A stretch of DNA of 44,531 nucleotides, taken from contig NZ_AQWM01000031.1 of the NCBI RefSeq assembly GCF_000376105.1, positions 1-44,531 of the forward strand. Reading direction: 5' to 3'. This DNA is from Asticcacaulis benevestitus DSM 16100 = ATCC BAA-896. GTDB lineage: Bacteria > Pseudomonadota > Alphaproteobacteria > Caulobacterales > Caulobacteraceae. The notes beneath the pieces were generated by a model. The model worked only from the letters and a program-made list of their open reading frames with translations. It was not told the origin of the DNA and ran no database searches. Made by a program: the position numbers and the translations under genes. Shown one piece after another: positions 25,627 through 33,504 of this stretch. Numbering within the stretch: the stretch's first letter is position 1; every line of letters begins with the position of its first letter.

Positions 25627-26283
25627 ATGAAGGTTTTGCTTATCGAAGACGATATGACCCTGGGACCCGGACTGAAGACAGGGCTGGAAAAGGCTGGCTT
25701 TTTCACCGAATGGACGACCAGTCTCGAGGCGGCTGAAGTCATGCTCGATCACGCAAGCTTTGACGCGCTACTGCTCGATCTGAGCCTGCCGGATGGCGAT
25801 GGCATGAGTCTGCTCAAACGCCTGCGCCGGGCACGGCAGGCGATTCCCATCATGGTGGTCACCGCCAGAAGCCATCGCGAGGCCCGGATCGAGGGACTTG
25901 ACGAAGGCGCTGATGACTATGTGACGAAACCCTATGACCTCGATGAACTGGTGGCGCGTTTAAGGGCGGTCGTACGCCGCTCCTTTGGGCAGTCCAGTGA
26001 TAGGCTGCGGTTCGGCGCGTTCGAGCTTGATATCAAGGGGCGGGTCGTCACCCGCGAGTCGATACGCATTCCGCTGAAAGGGCGAGAGATCAGGGTGCTG
26101 TCGATCCTGGCCCAGCGTGCCGGCCGATGGGTGTCAAAGGCGGATATCGAGAACACGATCTACGAAGATGGAAAAGGTATCGAAAGCAATACGGTTGAAA
26201 CGGCTGTCTATGCCCTGCGCAAGAAACTGGGATTGGGCGCCATCATTACCGCGCGCGGTCTTGGCTACATGGTGAGCCGTTGA
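25627..26283 (+). CDS. OmpR-family response regulator
   Basis: A 218-residue two-component regulator. The receiver has the acidic pair Asp8/Asp9, the phosphoacceptor Asp51 in LLLDLSLPDGDG, Thr79 in MVVTAR and Lys101 in VTKPYD. The winged-helix output domain runs from about residue 123, ending in ETAVYALRKKLG and ITARGLGYMV. Its stop overlaps the histidine kinase start by one base (TGATG), so they form a cognate pair. They lie between the ketosynthase and the phosphatase genes, in the same direction with short gaps, so the pair probably controls this cluster in response to a membrane or periplasmic signal. Confidence 0.93.
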   Translation: MKVLLIEDDMTLGPGLKTGLEKAGFFTEWTTSLEAAEVMLDHASFDALLLDLSLPDGDGMSLLKRLRRARQAIPIMVVTARSHREARIEGLDEGADDYVTKPYDLDELVARLRAVVRRSFGQSSDRLRFGAFELDIKGRVVTRESIRIPLKGREIRVLSILAQRAGRWVSKADIENTIYEDGKGIESNTVETAVYALRKKLGLGAIITARGLGYMVSR

Positions 26284-27728
26284 TGTCCAAGGTCGAATGG
26301 CTACATATTCCCCGCCTGGCACTGACCCCGCGATCCTTGACCCGCACCCTGTTTATACGCATGACCGCAGTCATGGTGTTTGGCGCTCTCGTCATCGCCC
26401 TTGTGGCCGAAACAACCGTCTCGTCCAAAATCGACCAGGTCTTCGATCAGCAACTGGTGCTCGGGGCCAATCTGCTGGTCAACCTCATGCGCGACGAATT
26501 GCAGGATATGCGCAAAACCGCCGGAAACGACGTGATGGAGGTCGACGACATGCCTCTGTTGTCCGCCGAAGATCGCGAGGCGTTCGACGTCTATGCGAAC
26601 TGGCGCATGTTCCGCATCTGGTATCATGGGAAACTCAGGCTGAAGTCCGACACCGGCCCTGACCTGGCCGTGCCGCTGGCGGCATCAAGCTCGACCTTTC
26701 AGATCGTCCATTTTCATGGCGAACCCTGGCGCATCTATACCCTCAGCGCCCTCGACGGTGATCCGATCGTTCAGGTGGGCGAACGCTTGCAGGTGCGTCA
26801 TGACCTGGTAAGCAAGATAGCCTTGCAACTGGCCGCACCGTTCATCCTCATCGCGCTCCTGCTGCTGCTGGTCATATGGGTGAGCCTGCGCACAGGTCTG
26901 AAGGACCTGGACAATTTCAGCGCCTTCCTGTCGCATACCCGCACTCAGCCGCCCTTCACCGCCCTCAAGACGGAGAGCTGGCCCTCGGAACTCTCGGACC
27001 TCGTAGGTGTGATCAATGGCCTGTTCCAGCGTATCGAGGACGGGATGCGGCACGAACGTAAATTTGTGGACATGGCGGCCCATCAATTACGCACACCCCT
27101 GGCCGGACTGAGCCTGGAGGCGCAACTGTGCGCCAGAACCAGAGAACCGGCGGAGTTGACAGAGCGCCTCGCCAAGCTGACGGCTGCTACTCAGCGTATC
27201 GCCAAACTGGTCGATCAACTGCTGAGTTTGTCCCGCCTGAGCGGCCTTCCAGCCGAGCCGGAGCGAGAAGCCTCGTGCAAGACGGCCATCAGTTTCATTC
27301 TCACTGATCTGGCGCCCATCATGGCTAAAAACGGCATAGATATCGCCATCGAAGGGACCGACTTCGCCTACAGGGGGGCCGATACGGCTTTTAGCCTTGT
27401 CCTGTCAAACCTGCTGGAAAACGCCATGGGCCACACCCCCCATGAAGGCGAGGTCACCATTACGCTTCACCCGCCGACGCCGACCAAGGACGCAATCATC
27501 GAGATCAGCGATGAAGGACCCGGCATGAATGCGCATGACAAGGCCTTGGCCTTCGATCGCTTCTGGCGCGGCAATAGGTCCCACCTTCAGGGCTCGGGAC
27601 TGGGTCTGGCCATCGCGCGTGAAGCGGCCGAAAACCTTGGTGCCCGGCTGACCCTTCTGGATCGCCCCGATGGCAAATCCGGACTGGTCGCGCGCCTGGA
27701 TTTGACAGCCGCCGTCGCCCTACCCTAG
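26283..27728 (+). CDS. Membrane sensor histidine kinase
   Basis: A 481-residue kinase. One membrane helix lies near residues 21-43 (LFIRMTAVMVFGALVIALVA) and a second near 180-203, enclosing a periplasmic sensing domain of about 135 residues. A short HAMP-like linker leads to the dimer/phosphoacceptor domain with His267 in FVDMAAHQLRTPLAG, where AAHQ replaces the common ASHE form. The ATPase domain has LSNLLENAMGHTP (N box), ISDEGPGM (G1) and GSGLGLAIAREAAENLGARL (G2). This resembles QseC/TctE-type kinases, whose signals range from small molecules to metal ions. The signal here is not known. It pairs with the response regulator directly upstream. Confidence 0.92.
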   Translation: MSKVEWLHIPRLALTPRSLTRTLFIRMTAVMVFGALVIALVAETTVSSKIDQVFDQQLVLGANLLVNLMRDELQDMRKTAGNDVMEVDDMPLLSAEDREAFDVYANWRMFRIWYHGKLRLKSDTGPDLAVPLAASSSTFQIVHFHGEPWRIYTLSALDGDPIVQVGERLQVRHDLVSKIALQLAAPFILIALLLLLVIWVSLRTGLKDLDNFSAFLSHTRTQPPFTALKTESWPSELSDLVGVINGLFQRIEDGMRHERKFVDMAAHQLRTPLAGLSLEAQLCARTREPAELTERLAKLTAATQRIAKLVDQLLSLSRLSGLPAEPEREASCKTAISFILTDLAPIMAKNGIDIAIEGTDFAYRGADTAFSLVLSNLLENAMGHTPHEGEVTITLHPPTPTKDAIIEISDEGPGMNAHDKALAFDRFWRGNRSHLQGSGLGLAIAREAAENLGARLTLLDRPDGKSGLVARLDLTAAVALP

Positions 27729-27814
27729 CCAGGACACAAAAAGACCTTCTTCGGATCAGTTCCAGATCAGCTTCGCCTGATAGCCATCGTGACTGTAAGC
27801 ACGGGGACAGGTCT

Positions 27815-28474
27815 ATGCGCATCTACTGCGATTTCGACGGCACCATCACCAAGACGGATACGACCGATCATATCCTGGAACGACTGGCCGGGCCAAGCTG
27901 GCTTGACCTTGAAGACGACTGGTTGTCGGGACGGCTTACAGCAGCGCAGTGTATGCGCGGCCAGATTGCGCTGATCGACGCCGACCAGGCCACGCTCGAT
28001 GCCGTGCTCGACAGCCTTGAGATTCGAGAGGGGTTCGCGGATTTCGTCGCCTGGGCGGCCGAACACCATAGGCCGCTTTCGATCATAAGCGACGGCGTGG
28101 ACTATTTCATCAAGCGCATCCTGCGACGTCATGGCCTTGGCCATATTCCCATCTTCAGCAACCATCTCGTCATAAATGCCGCCCGCTATCATCTTGAACA
28201 ACCCTTGGCGCGCGCAGGCTGCGCCTCAGGATCGGGCGTCTGCAAGTGCAGCATCGTGGCGGCGCAACCGACGGCCCCGACGACGGTTTTTATTGGTGAT
28301 GGCCGCTCCGACTTCTGCGTCAGCCATCGCGCGAACCTCGTGTTCGCGCGTGACAAGCTGGCCACCTACGCAACCGAACGCGGACAGGCGTTCATACCTT
28401 TCAATGATTTCCGCGACGTTCAGCGTGCCTTGTCCACGCATCTGATGAACGCCGCCGTCAGCGCTAACGGATAA
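27815..28474 (+). CDS. HAD-IB phosphatase, MtnX-like
   Basis: A 219-residue phosphatase of the haloacid dehalogenase superfamily. Motif I is YCDFDGTIT with nucleophile Asp6 and acid/base Asp8. Motif II is the SIISDGVDYFI Ser. Motif III/IV is FIGDGRSDFCVS. The order and length fit the MtnX/phosphoserine-phosphatase-like IB group, whose members remove phosphate from small molecules such as phosphoserine or a diketo-phosphopentane. There is no methionine-salvage gene nearby, so MtnX function is unlikely. It begins 86 bases after the kinase gene and is followed five bases later by the aminotransferase; these two may act on the same small building block. Confidence 0.87.
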   Translation: MRIYCDFDGTITKTDTTDHILERLAGPSWLDLEDDWLSGRLTAAQCMRGQIALIDADQATLDAVLDSLEIREGFADFVAWAAEHHRPLSIISDGVDYFIKRILRRHGLGHIPIFSNHLVINAARYHLEQPLARAGCASGSGVCKCSIVAAQPTAPTTVFIGDGRSDFCVSHRANLVFARDKLATYATERGQAFIPFNDFRDVQRALSTHLMNAAVSANG

Positions 28475-28479
28475 TAATC

Positions 28480-29886
28480 ATGTACGACGAAGTCACGACG
28501 CCCACCTCCCCGCTCCCAACCGAGACCGAACTGCGCGCGCTCGAAGCCGCCTATTGCTCCTACGGTGATACGGTCCACTACATGGATGATCCGCGCTTTT
28601 TCACAGGCTGCGAGGGTTCCTACATGTTCGACGCGGCGGGCATTCCCTACCTTGATCTTCAGATGTGGTATTCTGCGGTCAATTTTGGCTATCGCAATCC
28701 GCGCCTGAATGCCGTGGCCCATCGTCAACTGGACACCCTCCCCCAGGTCGCCTCGCAATACCTGCATCGCGAAAAGGTCGAGCTCGCGGCGCTGATCGCG
28801 CGCGACATGGAGCGCAAGTTCGGGGAAAAGGGTCGCGTCCATTTCAATGTCGGCGGGGCGCAGGCCGTCGAAGATTCCCTGAAGCTGGTGCGCAATGCGT
28901 CCGGCGGCAAGAGCCTGATGTTTGCCTTCGAAGGCGGATACCACGGCCGCACGCTCGGCGCCTCAGCCATCACTTCGTCCTATCGCTACCGCCGCCGCTT
29001 CGGTCACTTCGGCGACCGCGCCCAATTCGTCGAATTCCCGTATCATTTCCGCGGCCCTAAGGGCATGTCCAAGGAGGAATACGGCCACGTCTGCGTGCAG
29101 AAGTTCAAGCGCCTGTTTGAAACCGAATATAATGGCGTGCTCGATATCAAGACGGGGCAGTGCGAGTATGCCGCCTTTTACGTGGAACCAATCCAGGGGA
29201 CCGGTGGCTATGTCGTACCACCCCTCAACTTCTTTAAAGAGCTCAAGGACGTTCTCGATCAGCACGGCATTTTGCTCGTCGTCGATGAAATTCAGATGGG
29301 TGTGTACCGTACGGGCAAGTTGTGGGCGATCGAACATTTTGGCGTCACGCCTGACGTTCTGGTCTTCGGAAAGGCCATCACCAACGGGCTCAATCCATTG
29401 TCTGGGGTCTGGGCGAAAGAAGGCCTGATCAATCCTGGCATCTTCCCGCCGGGCTCAACACACTCCACCTTCAACGCCAATCCGATGGGAACCGCCGTCG
29501 CACTCGAAACGCTTCGCATGGTGTCCGAAGGCGATTTCGGTGCCCGGGTGATGAAAAAGGGTGCCTATTTCCTTGAGGCCCTGAAGGATCTGCAAAAACG
29601 CTGGCCACAGATTGGTGACGTCGATGGACTGGGCCTCGCCCTGCGCTGCGAAATCTGCGAGGCCGACGGTTTCACACCGAACAAAGCGCTGCTCGATGAC
29701 ATGGAAGCCGCCGGCCTGAAGGGCGATATCGATATCGACGGCAAAAAGTACGGCCTTATCCTGGACGTGGGCGGATACTACAAGAACGTCATCACCCTGG
29801 CACCGTCCCTCGAAATTACCGAAGACGAAATCGATCTGGCCATCAGGCTGATCGACGCGCTGCTGCGCCGTTGCGTGAAGGGCTGA
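28480..29886 (+). CDS. Class III PLP-dependent aminotransferase
   Basis: An omega-amino or ketone/aldehyde aminotransferase of 468 residues. It shows the class III pattern: FNVGGAQAVEDSLKLVRNA, FEGGYHGRTLGASAIT, YVEPIQGTGGYVVPP, LLVVDEIQMGVYRTGK with Asp269 that holds the PLP ring nitrogen, and FGKAITNGLNPLSG with the Schiff-base lysine Lys298. The STHSTFNANPMGTAVALETL block binds phosphate. Members include diaminobutyrate, putrescine, ornithine and beta-alanine aminotransferases; the exact one cannot be chosen here. It could install an amine on a carbonyl made by the pathway or supply a diamine. The phosphatase lies 5 bases before it and the ureohydrolase 6 bases after, so all three are probably one transcript. 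Confidence 0.9.
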   Translation: MYDEVTTPTSPLPTETELRALEAAYCSYGDTVHYMDDPRFFTGCEGSYMFDAAGIPYLDLQMWYSAVNFGYRNPRLNAVAHRQLDTLPQVASQYLHREKVELAALIARDMERKFGEKGRVHFNVGGAQAVEDSLKLVRNASGGKSLMFAFEGGYHGRTLGASAITSSYRYRRRFGHFGDRAQFVEFPYHFRGPKGMSKEEYGHVCVQKFKRLFETEYNGVLDIKTGQCEYAAFYVEPIQGTGGYVVPPLNFFKELKDVLDQHGILLVVDEIQMGVYRTGKLWAIEHFGVTPDVLVFGKAITNGLNPLSGVWAKEGLINPGIFPPGSTHSTFNANPMGTAVALETLRMVSEGDFGARVMKKGAYFLEALKDLQKRWPQIGDVDGLGLALRCEICEADGFTPNKALLDDMEAAGLKGDIDIDGKKYGLILDVGGYYKNVITLAPSLEITEDEIDLAIRLIDALLRRCVKG

Positions 29887-29892
29887 TCCAGG

Positions 29893-30819
29893 ATGTCGGT
29901 TGCCTTGCTCGATCTGGACGACGCGTTTGAGGATCAGGCGCCTTTCGTAGAGGCGGCGTCAAATGACGGACTGACACGTCTCGATCTGCGCGATATCGGG
30001 CCTGGCCTGCGACTGTGGGCGCGACCCACCGCACTTGAAGGTCTGCGCTCACGGCTAGCTGCCGGGTTAGGATCGGGCCCAAGGCTCGTTTTCATGGGCT
30101 CCGGCGACTTCCATCACGTCTCCACCCTGCTGATCGAACGCGCCGTTTGCCTGGCGCCGGAACGCCCGATGAGCGTCATACATTTTGACAATCATCCGGA
30201 CTGGGTGCGCTTTTCGCCGGGCCTGCATTGCGGGTCCTGGGCGGCAAAAGTCGCCCGGCTGAGTGGCGTAAGGCAGGTTCTAACGATCGGTCTCTGTAGT
30301 CAGGACGTCGACGACGACGGCCGCAAGGGGGCTGATCTCACCGTTGTGCGCGAGGGGTTGCTTATACCTTTCCCCTTGCGTGCAGGTAACAAGGAAGAGC
30401 GGGTCATTGCGGGGCGTCCTGTCCCCTCAATCGAGGCCCTCGGTGATCCGCTTTTCCTTGACCGTATCCAAACCCTCACCGGGAACGACGATCTTTACAT
30501 CACGATCGACAAGGATGTGCTTTCGCCATTCGATGCGAACACCAACTGGGATCAGGGCGAGCTGCGCCTGGACCGCCTGCTGGGCTGGATCGAGAGGATG
30601 ACGCAGGGCAAGCGACTGCGCGGGGCCGACGTGACCGGTGATGCGTCGAAACCTGTGTACGGGCCGGGCGCGTTCGCGGCCTTGCGTAAATGGGGCGAGG
30701 CCAGCCTGGATCAGCCGATGTGGAAGCCTCTGTCTGTAGACGCCCATTACCGCAACAGCCTTACCAACCGAGCCTTGAGCGCCCTTATCCACCCGCGCGT
30801 CATGCGTTACGCGGCATGA
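29893..30819 (+). CDS. Arginase/agmatinase-like ureohydrolase
   Basis: A 308-residue member of the ureohydrolase family, which uses a pair of manganese ions to cleave a guanidino or related C-N bond and release urea. The metal-ligand regions are there but in variant form: GSGDFHHVS (Asp72, His74, His75) in place of GGDHS, HFDNHPDW (Asp99, His101, Asp103) in place of DAHxD, and ITIDKDVLSP (Asp206, Asp208) in place of SxDxDxxDP. All expected ligands can still be placed. Classical arginine/agmatine loop residues are not obvious, so the substrate may be unusual. Its stop overlaps the next start as ATGA. In the cluster it might remove a guanidine/urea group or act on a linked amide. Confidence 0.83.
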   Translation: MSVALLDLDDAFEDQAPFVEAASNDGLTRLDLRDIGPGLRLWARPTALEGLRSRLAAGLGSGPRLVFMGSGDFHHVSTLLIERAVCLAPERPMSVIHFDNHPDWVRFSPGLHCGSWAAKVARLSGVRQVLTIGLCSQDVDDDGRKGADLTVVREGLLIPFPLRAGNKEERVIAGRPVPSIEALGDPLFLDRIQTLTGNDDLYITIDKDVLSPFDANTNWDQGELRLDRLLGWIERMTQGKRLRGADVTGDASKPVYGPGAFAALRKWGEASLDQPMWKPLSVDAHYRNSLTNRALSALIHPRVMRYAA

Positions 30820-31172
30820 GCGCCTGGCCTTTGATTTTGCTCTGTGTGGTCATCGAGATCGCCCTGGAACTTTGCTATAAGGTCGCCGCCAACCGGGCCG
30901 CGGGGATCGACGATCATTTCCTGACCGCGCTCAAACAGCCCCTGGCCTGGCTCGGCATGGCGCTCTGGCTTGCCGAGACCCTGATCTGGGTGCGCGTTCT
31001 GGAGACGACCGCGCTCAGCGTGGCCTATCCGATCATGAGCCTGGTCTATCTCGGAATCCCGATGGCGAGCGCATGGGTCCTGAAAGAGCGCCTGTCGTTG
31101 CAACATGCGCTGGCGTCCGGCCTGATCGCGTCAGGCGTCGCGCTCATTGCCTTGGCGGGGACTACGGCATGA
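30816..31172 (+). CDS. Small SMR/EamA-type membrane protein, first of two
   Basis: A 118-residue protein with four predicted membrane helices: about 4-20, 42-59 (with the LAWLGMALWLAE segment), 66-89 (TTALSVAYPIMSLVYLGIP), and 95-115. It has the short-helix SMR/EmrE or ArnE/ArnF-like plan, with Glu14 in the first helix (VVIEIALELCYK). The start overlaps the ureohydrolase stop (ATGA), and its own stop overlaps the hydrolase start. A second protein of the same type is encoded at 33103-33504. Pairs of such half-transporters (as ArnE and ArnF) move a lipid-linked amino sugar across the inner membrane, so export or flipping of the cluster product is possible. Confidence 0.85.
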   Translation: MSAWPLILLCVVIEIALELCYKVAANRAAGIDDHFLTALKQPLAWLGMALWLAETLIWVRVLETTALSVAYPIMSLVYLGIPMASAWVLKERLSLQHALASGLIASGVALIALAGTTA

Positions 31173-32008
31173 GCCCGCTGGACATCACCCTTCGCAAACA
31201 ACATCGCAAGGCCGTCATATTGGTGCACGGCCTGACCGGCGCTCCGGACGAGATGCGGTATCTGGCCAAGAAGCTGTCCGACCACGGCTACGATGTCTAC
31301 GTCCCCCTGTTGTCAGGTCACGGCGGCGCCTATGCCAATGTTATCAGGACGGGCTGGCGCGACTGGCTCCAGACACTCACACTTTGCTACGACCGGATCG
31401 CGCCTGACTATGACCATATACATGTCGCAGGCATTTGTGTCGGCGGGATGTTGGGCTTGATGCTCGCCAGCCAGCGAACTTTGAGTTCCTGCACCGTCTA
31501 TTCGGCGGTCTTCGAGTTCGACGGCTGGTCCATGCCACGCCACTATGCGATCCTGCGCGCGGCCTGGCCGCTGATCTATCTCCTCCCCCCCGTCGGCTCT
31601 ATCATCATCCCTGAAACCTATCCCTTTGGCCTGAAGGATGAGCGCCTGCGCACGCTGGCGGCCACATCCCAAGACAGCCTGATCAAGGGCGCACTGGACG
31701 GTATGCCGCTGAAATCCATCGCCGATATGTACCGTCTGGGGCGGGCCGTTCTCGATATCGCTCCCACCCTGAACACCCCAACCCTCATCATTCATGCCGA
31801 GGAAGACGAAATCGGCAGCGTGAAAAATGCCCACAGACTTAAATCCGCACTCGGCCCGCAGGCCCGGCTGGCGATTCTGAACGACAGCTATCACATGATC
31901 CATGTCGATCGTGAGCGCTCGAAAGTCGTGGCGCTTACGCTTGAAGCCCTGGGCTACGCATCAGAAGCGTTGGACTGCGCGCACCCCGGATACCGGGTCT
32001 ATGCTTGA
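31169..32008 (+). CDS. Alpha/beta hydrolase with cysteine at the nucleophile elbow
   Basis: A 279-residue alpha/beta hydrolase, close to monoacylglycerol-lipase/carboxylesterase-like proteins. VHGLTGAPDEMRYLA is the oxyanion-hole region, and the nucleophile elbow reads HVAGICVGGM, so Cys90 stands where the family has Ser (GxSxG). The acid is Asp213 in HAEEDEIG and the base His242 in NDSYHMIHVD. The codon is TGT in an otherwise normal elbow. Cysteine is used by dienelactone hydrolases and some transferring thioesterases, where it favours acyl transfer over hydrolysis. Within the cluster, it could release or transfer the acyl group from the carrier. The start overlaps the previous stop as ATGA. 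Confidence 0.88.
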   Translation: MSPLDITLRKQHRKAVILVHGLTGAPDEMRYLAKKLSDHGYDVYVPLLSGHGGAYANVIRTGWRDWLQTLTLCYDRIAPDYDHIHVAGICVGGMLGLMLASQRTLSSCTVYSAVFEFDGWSMPRHYAILRAAWPLIYLLPPVGSIIIPETYPFGLKDERLRTLAATSQDSLIKGALDGMPLKSIADMYRLGRAVLDIAPTLNTPTLIIHAEEDEIGSVKNAHRLKSALGPQARLAILNDSYHMIHVDRERSKVVALTLEALGYASEALDCAHPGYRVYA

Positions 32009-33110
32009 GGGTCGCATCCTCGACAGTCTTGCCGCGATTCCGCCGGCCGATTGGGATGCCTGTTTTGGCGACCCTCTGGAAGGTCACGCCTATCATCTGG
32101 CGATCGAAACAGCCGCTCTGAAGGGGTTCACCTTCTTCTACGTGGCTGTCTATGATCACGCTCGACTGGTCGGCGCGGCGCCGGCCTTCTTGACGCAGTA
32201 CGACCTCGCGACCACGATCGACAACCTGCACCTGGGCAGGGCGATTAAGCAGGTTCAAAACCTTATTCCGGGCTTTCTTCGTGTCCGTCTGGCGGCCCTG
32301 GGTTCGCCGTGCACCGAACACGTCATGCTGGGCGTATCCGAACCCGGCCGAACCTATGCCATCGTCGATTGCCTGCTGCGTACATTTGAGGCCGGCGCCA
32401 AGGCCCGCGGGGGCCGTCTTCTGGCTATCAAGGACCTGAGCGACGAGGCGCCCAAAGAATGGGCCGCCTGTATCGAGGATCTGGGGTATGGCTTTGTTAC
32501 CGGCCTTCCGTCAAGCGAACTCAGGATCGACTTTGAGAGCACGGATGCTTACCTGTCGCGCCTGACGCCGGGCACACGAAGAGATATGCGCCGCAAGCTG
32601 AGGTCGCGCGAGCACCTGCGTTGTGAAGATGTAACCTCTCTGCGTGCTTACGCGCCGCGCGTCATGGCGCTCTATGAAGACACCCTGGCACGCGCTGACA
32701 TGACGCTCGAGGAACTCTCATTCGACTATTTCGAGTCTGTGCTGTCCCTTATGCCGAATCAGGCGATCTGCCGACTCTATTTCCATGGCGAGACCCTGCT
32801 GGCCGTCAACCTCCTGCTCCATGACCAGAATACGCTTCTCGACAAGTATTTCCTGATGGCGCCGGAAGGTCGCGCTTACAATCTCTATTTCGTGTCCTGG
32901 TTCGACAATGTGGCCTTGTGTCTCGAGAGGGGTTTGAGACGTTTCCAGACCGGCCAGGCGGCCTATGCCAACAAGCTTCGCCTGGGCGTGGACCTGATAG
33001 GCACCCGTATGGCTTTCAAGCATAAAAATGGCCTCCTATCGTTTGGACTGCGCCTCATCGCCCCGCTGGTTTCCGCCGATCTGAGTCCGGAGGCCCTGCG
33101 AAATGAGTGA
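32001..33110 (+). CDS. FemAB/GNAT-like acyl or aminoacyl transferase
   Basis: A 369-residue protein with a duplicated GNAT-fold layout, like the peptidoglycan-biosynthesis/FemAB and acetyltransf_6 proteins. Visible blocks are the ATTIDNLHLGRAIKQVQNLI segment, TPGTRRDMRRKLRSREHLRC in the middle, ALYEDTLARADMTLEELSFD, LLAVNLLLHD and YNLYFVSWFDNVALCLERG in the second half. Such proteins attach amino-acid or acyl groups to amines, sometimes from acyl-ACP. It starts at the ATG inside the end of the hydrolase gene (8-base overlap) and its stop overlaps the next start. The natural donor here may be the cluster ACP, which is inference from position. Confidence 0.8.
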   Translation: MLEGRILDSLAAIPPADWDACFGDPLEGHAYHLAIETAALKGFTFFYVAVYDHARLVGAAPAFLTQYDLATTIDNLHLGRAIKQVQNLIPGFLRVRLAALGSPCTEHVMLGVSEPGRTYAIVDCLLRTFEAGAKARGGRLLAIKDLSDEAPKEWAACIEDLGYGFVTGLPSSELRIDFESTDAYLSRLTPGTRRDMRRKLRSREHLRCEDVTSLRAYAPRVMALYEDTLARADMTLEELSFDYFESVLSLMPNQAICRLYFHGETLLAVNLLLHDQNTLLDKYFLMAPEGRAYNLYFVSWFDNVALCLERGLRRFQTGQAAYANKLRLGVDLIGTRMAFKHKNGLLSFGLRLIAPLVSADLSPEALRNE

Positions 33111-33504
33111 CAAACCTCTTCATTCCGGTAGCAAGGCCAGCTATGTCCTGGTTGCGCTCATAGCCGCGCAGACGGCCTGCACGGTGGCATATCACAGCCT
33201 GGCCAAGGGGCTCGCGATCAACCTCGGCACTGACTTGCTGCCATTTGCCAGTATTGTCGTTGATGTGCGGTTCTGGTGCCTCGTCGGGGTTGAGGGCGGA
33301 AGCCTTGTCCTGTGGATGCTCATTCTGGCGAGAATCGATCTGGCGCGGGCCTTCCCCCTCACGGCGCTGAGCTACATCCTGATCATCGCGGTCGGGCATT
33401 TCGTTTACAACGAAAGGGTATCACCTATCGAATGTGTGGGATCGCTGCTCATACTTGCCGGTATATTGCTTCTGGCTCAGGCCGATAAGAAGAAGCCATC
33501 ATGA
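33103..33504 (+). CDS. Small SMR/EamA-type membrane protein, second of two
   Basis: A 133-residue membrane protein with four hydrophobic segments: about 13-31 (VLVALIAAQTACTVAYHSLA), 45-70, 76-95 and 109-126. The charged Lys-rich tail (ADKKKPS) is on one side. Like its partner at 30816-31172 it has the SMR plan. Its start lies inside the 3' end of the transferase gene and its stop overlaps the next start as ATGA, so it is translated with the rest. The two proteins could form a heterodimer, as in ArnE/ArnF, and move a lipid-linked product. Confidence 0.83.
   Translation: MSDKPLHSGSKASYVLVALIAAQTACTVAYHSLAKGLAINLGTDLLPFASIVVDVRFWCLVGVEGGSLVLWMLILARIDLARAFPLTALSYILIIAVGHFVYNERVSPIECVGSLLILAGILLLAQADKKKPS

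Noticed and set aside
24084..27814. Shared GGGACAGGTCT at 24084-24094 and 27804-27814 as a possible binding site of the two-component regulator
   Set aside because: Repeats of 11 bases are expected by chance many times in 44 kb, and these lack the paired direct-repeat form of OmpR-type sites.
27729..27814. A separate promoter between the kinase and phosphatase genes
   Set aside because: The 86-base gap shows no clear promoter motif by eye; it remains possible but unsupported.
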